From Fusibacter bizertensis (GTDB taxonomy: Bacteria > Bacillota > Clostridia > Peptostreptococcales > Acidaminobacteraceae), in NCBI RefSeq assembly GCF_029914245.1, contig NZ_JARYZI010000002.1:62001-126000 (forward strand): a DNA stretch of 64,000 nucleotides. The letters are read 5' to 3'. The position numbers and the translations under genes are program-made. Below the pieces are notes generated by a model that saw only the letters and a program-made list of their open reading frames with translations, did not search any database and was not told the origin of the DNA. Below are positions 45,612 through 55,015 of this stretch, piece by piece. Within the stretch, counting starts at the first letter, position 1. Each line of letters opens with the position of its first letter.

Positions 45612-47110
45612 GTAGTGTCATCCTTTCTAGGGAGTGAGATAATTACTCGTGTAAATTCATTGATTTTGCTCTCAAAAATCATGATACCTTCAGCCTCAAA
45701 AAAGTGGTTGAGTCTATCATATACATTACCCAGTCCAAGACCTGTTGTATGACCACCTCGTTCTGACATTTTTCTAAAATCACCTCTATTTAACTTTTCA
45801 AGATCATGAAAAGGTATACCTTCACCGTTATCTGTAATTTCAATTTTAACACCATTGGTTGTTGCATATGCCTTGACTTCGATCACACCAGCTTCGGTTT
45901 TATTTTTAAAGCCATGGATTAATGCATTTTCTAGCAAAGGCTGAAGAATTAAAGGCGGCATCTCTATATCAGTGACTTGTTCATCCAGGTCAAATATAAA
46001 ACTGAACTGTTCTCCAAAACGAACTTGCATAAGTGCATAGTACTTTTTAGCATTACTAAACTCATCACTCAGCTTTACTTTGTTCTGAAGTGACTGAATA
46101 TTATACCTAAATAATGTTGAAAGTACCTCTAAAAAATTACCTGTTCTTTCAGCATCTTCAATGATTGCAAGTTGTACACCCGCGTTAAGTGTATTAAATA
46201 GGAAGTGTGGATTTATTTGAGATTGCAAGGCCATAAGTTCAGCTTGATTGAGTGAATTTTGCATCTTCAACTTTTCCGTTTCAGAAACCCTTAACTTGTT
46301 CTCCGTTTCAACTTTATCTCTAAGTTCAGAGATATATTCTTGAATATGTGATGCCATATCATAAAACGTATCACGTAAAAGCTCCGCTTCTTTAAAGTGA
46401 TTACCTTTTTCTCTTTCAAAATGGTATTTTCCTTTAGCAATATCTTCGGCTTGTTTACTTAGTGCTTCGATAGGCCCAGTGACATTGGTTGAAAAAGTAA
46501 AGACAAACAATATACTAAGTACAATAAGTAAAGCTACAATAACAACCAATCCCAATTGTATTTCGTCAAATTTCTCAGTTAAAATCATATAATTTTGAAG
46601 GTTAACTTTAAAGTCCATTCTTTCTAGATTTGATACTTTAAGATCAATATAACTGCTTATTTTTAAAAGGTTTGTGTAAGACGCTAGATAACCTTCAGTA
46701 TTACGGCCTCTTTTATATTCAATGGCGTTTTCGGAAGCATCTAAATAGGCATTTAGTAATTTCCCAATGTTTTGCATCTGTAAACTGGATGAATAGATGC
46801 TATCTGTATCAATTATCGCACTAGCTCTATCCGCTAAAAGATTATAATAATTTAGATATTGAACAAAACTGTCCGAATTTTTTGATGCAAGGTAAGCTTC
46901 TAGATTTGTTTCAAATTGATCCATTTCTTCGTTCATCTCATTGAGCATAATACTTGTAGTAAACATCTCATTAATTTGCTTATTTACTTTGAATGTAGCA
47001 TAAAAAGTATATACAAAACCCGTTAAAAAGCAAAGCAAAATAACAAGCATAAATGTGAATACTTTTCGCTTTAAAGTATTATGAAATAAGAGGTTTTTTA
47101 ATCGCTTCAT
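45605..47110 (-). CDS. YesM/LytS-type sensor histidine kinase
   Basis: Membrane kinase of 501 residues. TM1 (about 17-37) and TM2 (about 185-207) enclose a helical extracytoplasmic domain of about 145 residues; HAMP follows, then the His_kinase domain with the histidine in SQINPHFLFNTLN and an HATPase domain (ENALIHGF, DNGEGIPF, GLGLGNVYDR). It lies 8 nt after a membrane-anchored sugar-binding protein, which is likely to be its sensory partner, as in XylFII-LytS-YesN systems. Confidence 0.92.
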   Translation of the reverse strand: MKRLKNLLFHNTLKRKVFTFMLVILLCFLTGFVYTFYATFKVNKQINEMFTTSIMLNEMNEEMDQFETNLEAYLASKNSDSFVQYLNYYNLLADRASAIIDTDSIYSSSLQMQNIGKLLNAYLDASENAIEYKRGRNTEGYLASYTNLLKISSYIDLKVSNLERMDFKVNLQNYMILTEKFDEIQLGLVVIVALLIVLSILFVFTFSTNVTGPIEALSKQAEDIAKGKYHFEREKGNHFKEAELLRDTFYDMASHIQEYISELRDKVETENKLRVSETEKLKMQNSLNQAELMALQSQINPHFLFNTLNAGVQLAIIEDAERTGNFLEVLSTLFRYNIQSLQNKVKLSDEFSNAKKYYALMQVRFGEQFSFIFDLDEQVTDIEMPPLILQPLLENALIHGFKNKTEAGVIEVKAYATTNGVKIEITDNGEGIPFHDLEKLNRGDFRKMSERGGHTTGLGLGNVYDRLNHFFEAEGIMIFESKINEFTRVIISLPRKDDTTC

Positions 47111-47118
47111 CTATTCAC

Positions 47119-48078
47119 CTACTCAATTCCCAGATTACGTTGTTCCAAAGTTTCAAAAGGAACATTTACATAGGTGGAAACGCCTTCACCTTGGATGACA
47201 CGGTTCAAAAAATAAACAGACATGTTTCCAATTTCTTCATAATCCTCTACAATACTCGCCGTTATTAGTCGCTTCTCTATACCATCTTTAATTTCTGCTG
47301 TGTCACCACTTGCAACAATCTTGATATCTCCCACTTTGTTTCGATCGACCAAGACTCTTATAATTCGGTTAACATCAACTGGATCAGTACAGATCAAGAC
47401 GTTTATAGGACTATCCTCTTTTAAAATATCGTCCATAAGCAATTCTGCTCTGATGCTATTTGAATACTTGATTATTGAAAGGTTTAAATTGTCATTTTTT
47501 GTGACTATATCTTGTATACCGTTGATAAAATTGTTAGTTGCAATAGATTCTTCATCAATATACTCACTCCCTAAAATAACACCAATATTTTTAGGTCCGT
47601 CTACAGCCTTAATCGCAAGTGTTGCTGCATGTCTCCCTAAGTTGTATTTATTAGTCCCTATATAGACATCTCGAAGTGAATCTGGCGCGTCATTTCCAAC
47701 AGTAATGATGTCAATCCCTCCCGCCTTACATTTATCAATTTCTTCACTGGCAATTGCATTATTACTTAGTCTTAGAATCACACCATCTACTTGAGTTATA
47801 ACCACCATTTCAATGACATCTTCAAGTGAATCATCGCCAACTTCATAGACTTCATAGACCGAGTCAAGTTCTTTGATCGCAGCATCAACACCACCTATAA
47901 AACGCTCATAGGCGTACGAACTTATGTCATCTGTGATCACTGCATAATGATATTTTTCTTCAGAAAAAGTCTCTTTTTCAAATAGTGCAGCTTGGTTGAT
48001 TTTATTAAAAGTGATTATACTCAGTATAATCAAAGCCGTAACAATGGCAAATTCAAGCGCTTGTATAATATATTTCAT
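47119..48078 (-). CDS. Membrane-anchored sugar-binding sensor protein
   Basis: A 319-residue type I periplasmic-binding-protein domain held by a single N-terminal TM helix (about residues 8-26); there is no lipobox. Visible features: HYAVITDDISSYAYERFIGG, VDGVILRLSN, GTNKYNLGRHAA, ASGDTAEIKDG. It is the first gene of the operon and directly precedes a YesM/LytS-type kinase. Non-cleaved anchored binding proteins of this type act as sugar sensors that touch the kinase sensor domain (XylFII in Clostridium beijerinckii). Its ligand is unknown; galactose, xylose or arabinose are candidates. Confidence 0.87.
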   Translation of the reverse strand: MKYIIQALEFAIVTALIILSIITFNKINQAALFEKETFSEEKYHYAVITDDISSYAYERFIGGVDAAIKELDSVYEVYEVGDDSLEDVIEMVVITQVDGVILRLSNNAIASEEIDKCKAGGIDIITVGNDAPDSLRDVYIGTNKYNLGRHAATLAIKAVDGPKNIGVILGSEYIDEESIATNNFINGIQDIVTKNDNLNLSIIKYSNSIRAELLMDDILKEDSPINVLICTDPVDVNRIIRVLVDRNKVGDIKIVASGDTAEIKDGIEKRLITASIVEDYEEIGNMSVYFLNRVIQGEGVSTYVNVPFETLEQRNLGIE

Positions 48079-48117
48079 TTATTTCCCACTTTTCTTTTAG
48101 CGTTCGTATTCTTCTAT

Positions 48118-48146
48118 ATTATAATAGAGCGTCCTATAATTTACAA
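48118..48146 (-). promoter_or_regulatory. Promoter of the sugar-sensor operon
   Basis: TTGTAA, 17-bp spacer, TATAAT on the minus strand, about 40 nt before the first ATG. Confidence 0.75.
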
Positions 48147-48164
48147 ATGATGTTCATAAAAGTA

Positions 48165-48254
48165 CAAAAGAAAAGTACCACAATATTATCTGAAATAGAA
48201 ATTCGTTTTTTAAAATTAGTACGATTTCTATATAAATAAAACTGTGGTACTTTT
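48165..48254 (-). terminator. Long hairpin ending the GGDEF-EAL gene
   Basis: AAAAGTACCACA pairs with TGTGGTACTTTT across 60 nt, with an inner ATAGAAAT/ATTTCTAT stem; TTTTCTTTT follows on the minus strand. Confidence 0.75.
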
Positions 48255-48258
48255 AAAT

Positions 48259-51111
48259 CTAGAGTCGTTTTTCCATGCTCCAATTGATAAAATCATCTAA
48301 TCTCATTGGTTTTGAAAAAAGATAGCCCTGCCCAAAGTCACAACCATTTTCCAAAAGATATGCCATCTGTTCCGGCGTTTCTATACCTTCTGCTACAACA
48401 GAAAGCTTAAGACTGCTGGCAAGTGCCAGTATCGCATTGATTATTTCAACACTGGTTTGATCTAGCGATTCTGCAATAAAAGATCTATCAATTTTAAGGT
48501 GATTGATTTCTAAGTTCTTTAGATAGGAAAGGGATGAATACCCTGTACCAAAGTCATCTACAGCTATACTGATTCCCAAATTTCTCAGCTGCTCTATGAC
48601 ATTTTGTGCTTTTACAATATCGTTCAAAAATAGTCCTTCAGTCACTTCAAAAGTTAATCTCTTTGTATCTACGCGATGCTTATCAATAAGCATTTTTACA
48701 TCTTCAATAAAATTCGGGTGATAAAATTGAACAACTGATATATTTACAGCAACCGATAACTTATCATGCCCCATTTGAGTCATATAGTTAAGATTCTCCA
48801 TTGCCTCGTTTAAGACCCATTTTCCAATACTCACAATCAGCTTGGTGTCTTCAGCTATTGGGATAAAATCAACTGGTGAAATCAATCCTAACTTTTCGGA
48901 TTGCCATCTGATTAAAGCTTCAACAGCAACGACCTTTTGAGAATTAAGTGCCACGATGGGTTGATAGGTCAGATAAAACTCATTACGCTCAACAGCATGT
49001 GTAAGTTCGTTGATTAATTCCATCCGTTTCCTTACATGCTCATTCATATGTGCGCTGTAAAAAGAATATCCGCCTCTATTTCCCTCTTTGGCGTGGTTTA
49101 GCGCTACATTAGCATATTTAAATAGATCGATAGGATCACTTGTATCGTTTGGATAAGTACTTGCACCAATTGAACAACTTACAGAAACCTCATGAAAAGA
49201 GGTTAACACAGGCATCTTAAATAGTTCCAAAATATCTTCACATTTTAGAATTAAACTCTCTACATCTTGTGCTTTATAGATAAATCCAAACTCATCTCCG
49301 CCTATTCTAAACAGTAAATCCTTGTCATTTACCAATTCACTTAACCGGTTGGCAATAATTTGGATTACCTCATCCCCAATTTTAAATGAGTATGCATCGT
49401 TGATTTTTCGAAGTTCATCAATACCAATTGAAATTAACGACACAAATGGCATATCTAAGTCACTCTCAATATCCCTTAAAATATTGAGTAGTGCTTTTTT
49501 GTTTAACAAGTCCGTATGTGCATCAAAATTTTCAAGATAATCAATAATTCTATCTTTTTTGATACGCTCATCAATTTCGTCCTTTAGTCTTTCGTTTTGT
49601 ACATTGAGTTTATCAATCGTATCCCTAATTTCAGTTTGCATCTCATTAAAAGCGTATGATAGTTTTCCGATTTCATCACTTGATGTGATTTCCAAATGAG
49701 TGGAATAGTGATTATAACGCATCTCTTTTACAGCTTCCGTCAACACATTTAGCTTACGTGTTAACTTAGAATTATAAAGCATAATAAACGCCAAAACGAA
49801 AAAAGTTATGATAATTGCGATATATAATTGCTCTTTCAGTGCAACTTTTGATTGATTATTGATTTGCTTCTCTGAATTATAATACATACTGAAAACTTCA
49901 CTTTTAGGTAGGACAATCGCAATCGTCCAGCTATCTTCTAAAAAGCCCTGTTCTGTGCTCCATGTCTGAAAATCATCTATTTTCATAGCGTTAATATAGT
50001 ACGCTTCTCCTTCAATTTGAACTTCTGTCAATTGATCAAATTCTTCAAAATTAAGCTTTTGTACATCCACATAGGCACTATCATTTAAATTTCGCTCTAA
50101 GGTATTAAATCCCTGTTCGTTTACCTTTATACTATCATCAGCACTATTAAATCCCATTTTAACTTGGCCGTATTCATTAATCGCAAAAACATTCCCATTT
50201 GATTGGATCAGCATGGCAAAACCATTTTGCCCTAATTCTAGCTCCTCAGTATACTCTATAAAATGAGACAAAGGAATATCATAAGCAATTTGACCTATAA
50301 ACGTTCCATTTTCCGGTGACCAAATAGGATAAGTCATCCCAATATTAACTTCGCCTGTAATACCATCTTGAACTGGTTTGCCTGTTCTAACTAATTTTTT
50401 ATCACCAATTCCGACTTTGTTTTTAAGCTCAGTCCAATCTTCAATAAGACCAGGATTAAAAGTTTGCCAAATAGGAAGGTCGTATAATTCAGGGTAGACA
50501 TCATATACACTTGTACCAATATTTACCCATGGAGACATACGCGTAAAATCCATATCTTCTCCACCAGTAAAATAAATCTGAATCTTATTTGCACCATATT
50601 TTGCGAAACTTGGAAAATATAAATCCAAAATTGACGTTTGTTTTATTAACTTTTCCACATTTGGTAAAATTTCATTATTATCATCTAGTAAATACCGCCC
50701 TAAAAATACAGTGGATGGCTCATCCATCTGATTTTGGCTCCAATTTCCATTGTTGATCAAATGATCTTGAAAAAAAGGTGCATTCATTGCAGTTTCTATT
50801 TCAGGCATCATTTCATCATAGTGATCAAAATAAGATTGGACAGTATGACCTAATATATCAATTTCATCAAAATATTTATCGTATTCTGATTGTAAATTCG
50901 AAGCAATTTCTTTTAGATGATCTGCATAAAAATTAACCACGAGCTGATTAAGTTCTTGGTCCATTGTTTCCAAAGTTTGACTAGAAAGTTTTGCAACACT
51001 CAATTGAGTATACAAAATAATGGTTACAATTCCAATCATTACAATTAAAATTGTACTTAGAGTTATCTTAAAATTTAGACTAGATTTATACCGCTCGTAA
51101 AGTTTTCTCAT
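48259..51111 (-). CDS. dCache-HAMP-GGDEF-EAL c-di-GMP signalling protein
   Basis: Membrane protein of 950 residues. TM1 (about 17-38), an extracytoplasmic dCache-like sensor to about residue 425, TM2 (about 430-448) and HAMP come first. The GGDEF loop is intact (FRIGGDEFGF), and the EAL domain has VEALIRWQ, NISVVQF and DDFGTGYSSLSYL, so both cyclase and phosphodiesterase sites look functional. The sensor would tune c-di-GMP level to an external ligand, possibly an amine or amino acid, as usual for dCache. The start at 51111 has AGGTGG 5 nt upstream; a GTG lies three codons earlier. Single-gene unit. Confidence 0.93.
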   Translation of the reverse strand: MRKLYERYKSSLNFKITLSTILIVMIGIVTIILYTQLSVAKLSSQTLETMDQELNQLVVNFYADHLKEIASNLQSEYDKYFDEIDILGHTVQSYFDHYDEMMPEIETAMNAPFFQDHLINNGNWSQNQMDEPSTVFLGRYLLDDNNEILPNVEKLIKQTSILDLYFPSFAKYGANKIQIYFTGGEDMDFTRMSPWVNIGTSVYDVYPELYDLPIWQTFNPGLIEDWTELKNKVGIGDKKLVRTGKPVQDGITGEVNIGMTYPIWSPENGTFIGQIAYDIPLSHFIEYTEELELGQNGFAMLIQSNGNVFAINEYGQVKMGFNSADDSIKVNEQGFNTLERNLNDSAYVDVQKLNFEEFDQLTEVQIEGEAYYINAMKIDDFQTWSTEQGFLEDSWTIAIVLPKSEVFSMYYNSEKQINNQSKVALKEQLYIAIIITFFVLAFIMLYNSKLTRKLNVLTEAVKEMRYNHYSTHLEITSSDEIGKLSYAFNEMQTEIRDTIDKLNVQNERLKDEIDERIKKDRIIDYLENFDAHTDLLNKKALLNILRDIESDLDMPFVSLISIGIDELRKINDAYSFKIGDEVIQIIANRLSELVNDKDLLFRIGGDEFGFIYKAQDVESLILKCEDILELFKMPVLTSFHEVSVSCSIGASTYPNDTSDPIDLFKYANVALNHAKEGNRGGYSFYSAHMNEHVRKRMELINELTHAVERNEFYLTYQPIVALNSQKVVAVEALIRWQSEKLGLISPVDFIPIAEDTKLIVSIGKWVLNEAMENLNYMTQMGHDKLSVAVNISVVQFYHPNFIEDVKMLIDKHRVDTKRLTFEVTEGLFLNDIVKAQNVIEQLRNLGISIAVDDFGTGYSSLSYLKNLEINHLKIDRSFIAESLDQTSVEIINAILALASSLKLSVVAEGIETPEQMAYLLENGCDFGQGYLFSKPMRLDDFINWSMEKRL

Positions 51112-51196
51112 TGCTACCACCTATTTAACTTACTTCCTAAATACTTTATACCCATTTCATAATACTATAATAACCTTACAACAGATATTAGTAATT

Positions 51197-51745
51197 TTAA
51201 AACTTACCCGTTGTCTTTTCAACCATTCTAAGTACAGAGGGACTATTCGTTAACTTCAATACTTCCTCAATTGGAATCCATTTTAAGTCATTTGATTCAT
51301 CACTGATCATTATAGATTCTTTGGCTGTTTGGCGAATTAAAAACCTCACATCATAATGAAAATGAGCGGGTAAATGTTTTCTCTCTGGAATCTCATGCAC
51401 ATCCACATCAAAGATTTCTCGCTCTAAAAACTCAAGTTTAGTAAGGCCTGATTCTTCCATTGCTTCTCTCAGAGCTGCTTCATGTATGGACTCACCTATC
51501 TCAGTATGCCCCCCTAATTGAAGCCATTTATTGAGTTTTTTATGATGGGTCATTAGTACTTTTTCAAAGTGATAATCCAGCAACCAAATAGAGGCTGTAA
51601 TATGTCCTTTTGAATTGGTATTTCCAAAGACATCTTCATTACTGGATAAAAATGCAGAGGTTAATTTCAAACTATTTTTGTCATTAATATCATACGGCTT
51701 ATACTGGCTAAGCAAATCCAACAACTCTTCTTTATATCGATCCAT
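51197..51745 (-). CDS. Nudix hydrolase
   Basis: A 182-residue Nudix enzyme with a long N-terminal helical extension (about 45 residues) and the Nudix box GHTEIGESIHEAALREAMEE (about 78-97), with catalytic REAMEE glutamates. The region FDVDVHEIPERK and HFHYDVRFLI resembles IPP-isomerase-like or NUDIX proteins annotated as ADP-ribose pyrophosphatase, but the substrate cannot be called. It follows a second Nudix gene by 60 nt with a hairpin between, so the pair may be co-transcribed only in part. Confidence 0.87.
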   Translation of the reverse strand: MDRYKEELLDLLSQYKPYDINDKNSLKLTSAFLSSNEDVFGNTNSKGHITASIWLLDYHFEKVLMTHHKKLNKWLQLGGHTEIGESIHEAALREAMEESGLTKLEFLEREIFDVDVHEIPERKHLPAHFHYDVRFLIRQTAKESIMISDESNDLKWIPIEEVLKLTNSPSVLRMVEKTTGKF

Positions 51746-51761
51746 AATTACCTCACTACAT

Positions 51762-51800
51762 AAAAATAAAGCCTTTGCGCGTCACCGAGCAAAAGCTTTT
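51762..51800 (-). terminator. Hairpin between the two Nudix genes
   Basis: AAAGCCTTTGC and GCAAAAGCTTT with one mismatch, followed on the minus strand by TTTATTTTTA. Confidence 0.6.
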
Positions 51801-51805
51801 GTCGA

Positions 51806-52240
51806 TTAATACACATTGCTATCCATCAAGAGTTCCTGCAGAAAGGGTGTCAATTGATCAATATCAATTTCTTGTAAATCGCACCATTTAGTGCATATTA
51901 ATTCTTCGTCATCGTGCTTGGGAAGTAGTGATTTTATATCTTTTAACTTGATCTTAAAGATAAAACCCACTAAGTGAAGTGTAACTTTCCCTAAATTATC
52001 ATCTACGAAATTGACAACTACAGAATCAGATTTCACATAACTTTGATCCAAAATTTCAAGACCAGTCTCTTCTAAAACTTCTCTTATCAAGGTTGTTTCA
52101 GGTGATTCGCCATATTCTATTCTGCCACCAGGCAAATCCCATAAGCCTTTAAAAGGACCTTTTGACTTTTGAACCAGTAGAATTTTATTTGATTCTACGA
52201 TCATACCATAAACTGCAAATTGTTGAAGCCTCTGAACCAT
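51806..52240 (-). CDS. Nudix hydrolase (MutT-like)
   Basis: A compact 144-residue Nudix protein. The Nudix box GGRIEYGESPETTLIREVLE continues into ETGL, with the REVLEE catalytic glutamates, preceded by KGLWDLPGG as in many MutT and NUDT-type enzymes. Likely hydrolyses a nucleoside diphosphate derivative to clean up damaged nucleotides; the substrate is not indicated. It lies between the aminotransferase and the other Nudix gene on the minus strand, 45 nt from the aminotransferase stop. Confidence 0.88.
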   Translation of the reverse strand: MVQRLQQFAVYGMIVESNKILLVQKSKGPFKGLWDLPGGRIEYGESPETTLIREVLEETGLEILDQSYVKSDSVVVNFVDDNLGKVTLHLVGFIFKIKLKDIKSLLPKHDDEELICTKWCDLQEIDIDQLTPFLQELLMDSNVY

Positions 52241-52285
52241 AAAAACCTCGCATAAATTTTCAGGATACAGTTTATGTTAAACAAA

Positions 52286-53467
52286 CTATATCACATCTTT
52301 TAATATTTTACCCAATCTTGTAATACCCTCAACAATTTTTTCTTCCGGCATATTCGAAAAATTTAATCTCATAAAGTTTTCTTGTCCACCATTTGGGAAA
52401 AATGAACCGCCAGGTACAAAAGCCACTTTGTTTTCAACTGCTTTCACTAAGACTTCCTTCGTATTTACATGGTTAGGCAACTTCACCCAAGCAAACAAAC
52501 CACCTGAAGGAATTTCAAACTCTGCTTCTTTAGGAAACTCAGATTTTATCGTTTCAATCATAAGGTCTCGTCTAGTTTTATATACTTTTTTTATATTAGC
52601 AATATGTGCATCAAAATCATACATCTCAAGAAACTGATTGAGTTCTCTCTGGCTGATTGAGCTTGATTGTAAATCAGCACCTTGCTTTACAACAATATAC
52701 TTGTTAAGTACATTCGGAGATGCTAAAACCCAACCAATACGAAGTCCTGGAGAAAATGTCTTAGAAAAAGTACCAAGATATACAACACGACCTTCAGTAT
52801 CAAAAGATTTAATTGAGCCAATCATTTCGCCTTCAAAACGAAGTTCTCCATATGGGTTATCTTCAATAATCACTAAATTGTATTTATTAGCGATTGCCAC
52901 CAGTCCTTTTCGTCTTGCCTCTGACCAAGTTCTACCTGAAGGATTTTGAAAATCAGGAATTACATATATAAATTTAGCATTCGGAGTATGATTTATCACC
53001 TCTTCTAGATGAGAGAGTACCATCCCTTCATTATCGGTTTGGATCTCTTTAAAACCACATTCATATGCCTTAAAAGCATTTATTGCACCTAAATAACTAG
53101 GGCTTTCACATAACACAACATCATTTGGATTCAAAAAAATTTTTCCTGTAAAATCCAAACCCTGCTGCGATCCATTCGTTATCAGAATATCATCTTTATT
53201 CGCTTCAATCCCTACATTTAGAAGTCTTTTAGCTATCTTTGTACGCAAAGGATCATAGCCCTCAGTTGTGCTGTACTGAAGCGCTTCTTGTCCCATTTCA
53301 GACAAGACTTTTTGTGTAACGACTTTCATTTCTTCAATTGGAAATAATTCAGGGGCAGGTAATCCGCCTGCAAAGGAAATGATATCAGGTTGCTGCGTAA
53401 GCTTTAATATCTCTCTAATTTCCGATGCTTTCAATTGTTTCACTCGATCTGAATAAAGATGTTCCAT
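52286..53467 (-). CDS. LysN-like PLP aminotransferase (2-aminoadipate aminotransferase family)
   Basis: Class I/II aminotransferase of 393 residues without a winged helix. It has FAGGLPAPELFP near the N terminus, ITNGSQQGLDF, FQNPSGRTW, the PLP lysine in GTFSKTFSPGLRIGW and the C-terminal MRLNFSNMPEE with the carboxylate-binding arginine. This pattern is that of the 2-aminoadipate/LysN group, which often acts on aromatic or branched amino acids in fermenters. It is 27 nt downstream of a GntR regulator, which probably controls it. GGAGG precedes the ATG. Confidence 0.9.
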   Translation of the reverse strand: MEHLYSDRVKQLKASEIREILKLTQQPDIISFAGGLPAPELFPIEEMKVVTQKVLSEMGQEALQYSTTEGYDPLRTKIAKRLLNVGIEANKDDILITNGSQQGLDFTGKIFLNPNDVVLCESPSYLGAINAFKAYECGFKEIQTDNEGMVLSHLEEVINHTPNAKFIYVIPDFQNPSGRTWSEARRKGLVAIANKYNLVIIEDNPYGELRFEGEMIGSIKSFDTEGRVVYLGTFSKTFSPGLRIGWVLASPNVLNKYIVVKQGADLQSSSISQRELNQFLEMYDFDAHIANIKKVYKTRRDLMIETIKSEFPKEAEFEIPSGGLFAWVKLPNHVNTKEVLVKAVENKVAFVPGGSFFPNGGQENFMRLNFSNMPEEKIVEGITRLGKILKDVI

Positions 53468-53494
53468 GCTTCGTCCTCCTAAAGTTTAAAAAAC

Positions 53495-54133
53495 TTATGC
53501 AAAAAAGTTTTTTGACATCTCTTCTAGGAACAAGCGCGTATGCGATTCAGTTTGTATCCGAGCTTCTTCAGCGTCTCTATTTCGAATTGCATCGGCAATA
53601 CTGTTTAAAGAAGTAATTAAACCATCGTATTGCTGGATTACATAATGAATCGACTGTAAAAACCTTGCTGTTTTAGTATTTAGCATGTCCAATGTATCGA
53701 TTAATATGTCGTTTTTTGATGCGGTTCTAATCACCTCATGAAATAGTTGATCGTCTTGAATACAAAGCTTATAATCTTTAATTAGATCATAAGTTGAAAA
53801 GCGTTCAATAATTTGAAAAAGAATCTTGATTTCCTCGTCTGTTGCCCTTTTAGCAGCTAATTCAGCTGCAAAAGCCTCAAGGTTTTTCTTGACTTCATAT
53901 GCACTTTTTACTGTTGCAATATCGATTTGAGTGACGAAAGTACCCACTCTTGGTCTAAACTCAACCAAATCTATCTGAGTCAACTTAATCAAAGCTTCCC
54001 TGATTGGTGTTCTACTCACACCAAACTCAGCACTTAATTCCTTTTCATTTATTGGGTCTCCTGGTTTCATCTCAAGTTCTATAATTCTTCGCTTTATTTC
54101 TTCATAAATTAAGGGCTTCGATTGTTTCAACAT
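53495..54133 (-). CDS. GntR-family regulator, FadR/FCD subfamily
   Basis: One-component regulator of 212 residues. The N-terminal winged helix has the GntR signature EKELSAEFGVSRTPIREAL; the C-terminal FCD domain is all helical with the metal-binding histidines and aspartate of the subfamily (DDQLFHEVI and ESHTRLF). I start at 54133 with GAGG 6 nt upstream; an ATG four codons earlier is possible. It is the first gene of a unit with the LysN-like aminotransferase, so an amino or keto acid may be the effector. A tandem repeat in the upstream region may be its operator. Confidence 0.9.
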   Translation of the reverse strand: MLKQSKPLIYEEIKRRIIELEMKPGDPINEKELSAEFGVSRTPIREALIKLTQIDLVEFRPRVGTFVTQIDIATVKSAYEVKKNLEAFAAELAAKRATDEEIKILFQIIERFSTYDLIKDYKLCIQDDQLFHEVIRTASKNDILIDTLDMLNTKTARFLQSIHYVIQQYDGLITSLNSIADAIRNRDAEEARIQTESHTRLFLEEMSKNFFA

Positions 54134-54269
54134 AGCCATCCTCATTGCTTAATAATTTCTTCCCTAATTATACACGAATCTGTCGGTGAAACCAAGAAAC
54201 ATATATTTGCCAACGTTCCTATGAAAATATCTGTGATATATCAGTTATATATTTAAAATATCACTTTTG

Positions 54270-54306
54270 TTGAACGGATACAATAATTATTGAACAAGTA
54301 TACAAT
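54270..54306 (-). promoter_or_regulatory. Tandem imperfect repeat upstream of the GntR gene
   Basis: TTGAACGGATACAAT (54270-54284) and TTGAACAAGTATACAAT (54290-54306). The second contains the GTATAC core found in many FadR-type operators. No promoter was assigned with confidence here. Confidence 0.35.
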
Positions 54307-54366
54307 ATTCATTCAAACCGCTTCAGTTCTGCTTATTTTACGCCAGGCTAAATTGCTAAAACCCTA

Positions 54367-54765
54367 TTACCCAAACCAGATATCAACTTCTGTCTGTCCA
54401 CTCTTTACTGAGTCAGAACCGTGAACACAATTAAATGTTGTCGATTCTGCATAAAGCGCACGGATTGTTCCACTATCAGCTTTTTCTGGATTTGTTGCGC
54501 CGTTAATTTTACGCACCTTATCAACCACGTCATCGCCTTCAATAGTTAGCACAACCAATGCACCTGATTTCATAAAAGTAATCAAAGACTTATAAAAAGG
54601 TTTACCAATATGTTCACTATAATGTTTTTCCAAGAGTTCATCAGTTGCTACCTGCATCTTCATCGCTGTAATTTCTAATCCTTTATCTTCGTACATACTT
54701 AAAATTGCGCCAATTAGTCCTCGACGAACAGCATCGGGTTTAATAATTACAAGTGTTTTTTCCAT
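54367..54765 (-). CDS. ndk: Nucleoside diphosphate kinase
   Basis: Transfers the gamma-phosphate between nucleoside triphosphates and diphosphates. The 132-residue protein shows KTLVIIKPDAVRRGLIG at the N terminus and the active-site histidine in FNCVHGSDS, followed by the usual C terminus EVDIWFG. I start at 54765 (GGAGGA upstream); the open frame has five more codons from a TTG inside the SD. It is a single gene, with a duplicated hairpin repeat about 75 bp upstream. Confidence 0.96.
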   Translation of the reverse strand: MEKTLVIIKPDAVRRGLIGAILSMYEDKGLEITAMKMQVATDELLEKHYSEHIGKPFYKSLITFMKSGALVVLTIEGDDVVDKVRKINGATNPEKADSGTIRALYAESTTFNCVHGSDSVKSGQTEVDIWFG

Positions 54766-54838
54766 ACTTGCCTCCTCCAATTGTTTATTTCAATATATAT
54801 ACTAAAAATGTATCCTTTAATCATATTTAAAATATTAT

Positions 54839-54891
54839 AAAAGCTTCGCACATTGAGTGCTCATCTTTTGTCACAAACGAGTTGTGACTTA
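54839..54891. repeat. Two-hairpin dispersed repeat, copy 2
   Basis: 53 bp identical to copy 3, which begins 56 bp later. Hairpin 1 is GCAC-ATTGA-GTGC, hairpin 2 is GTCACAA-ACGAG-TTGTGAC. Compared with copy 1 at 8439, hairpin 1 has two compensatory pair changes. Confidence 0.65.
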
Positions 54892-54894
54892 GTA

Positions 54895-54947
54895 AAAAGC
54901 TTCGCACATTGAGTGCTCATCTTTTGTCACAAACGAGTTGTGACTTA
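54895..54947. repeat. Two-hairpin dispersed repeat, copy 3
   Basis: Tandem duplicate of copy 2. Its right end runs into an A9 tract that is also the U tract of the minus-strand terminator at 54946, the same junction as for copy 1. Confidence 0.65.
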
Positions 54948-54991
54948 AAAAAAAACCATAAAAAGGTATTTAATGTACCCATCTATGGTTT
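54946..54991 (-). terminator. Terminator of the rubredoxin operon
   Basis: AAACCATA and TATGGTTT with an inner GGTA/TACC stem; the minus strand then has T9. It lies 25 nt after the stop of the last gene. Confidence 0.85.
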
Positions 54992-55015
54992 AGATTACGC
55001 TCACATATTTTTTTG

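Noticed and set aside
45394-45615. Plus-strand frame opposite the YesN receiver domain
   Set aside because: Composition follows the antisense of the receiver domain and there is no SD.
54839-54950. Short direct repeats considered as a CRISPR remnant
   Set aside because: Two units of 56 bp with no spacers, each made of two hairpins, and a diverged copy far away without cas genes; this is a dispersed repeat, not an array.
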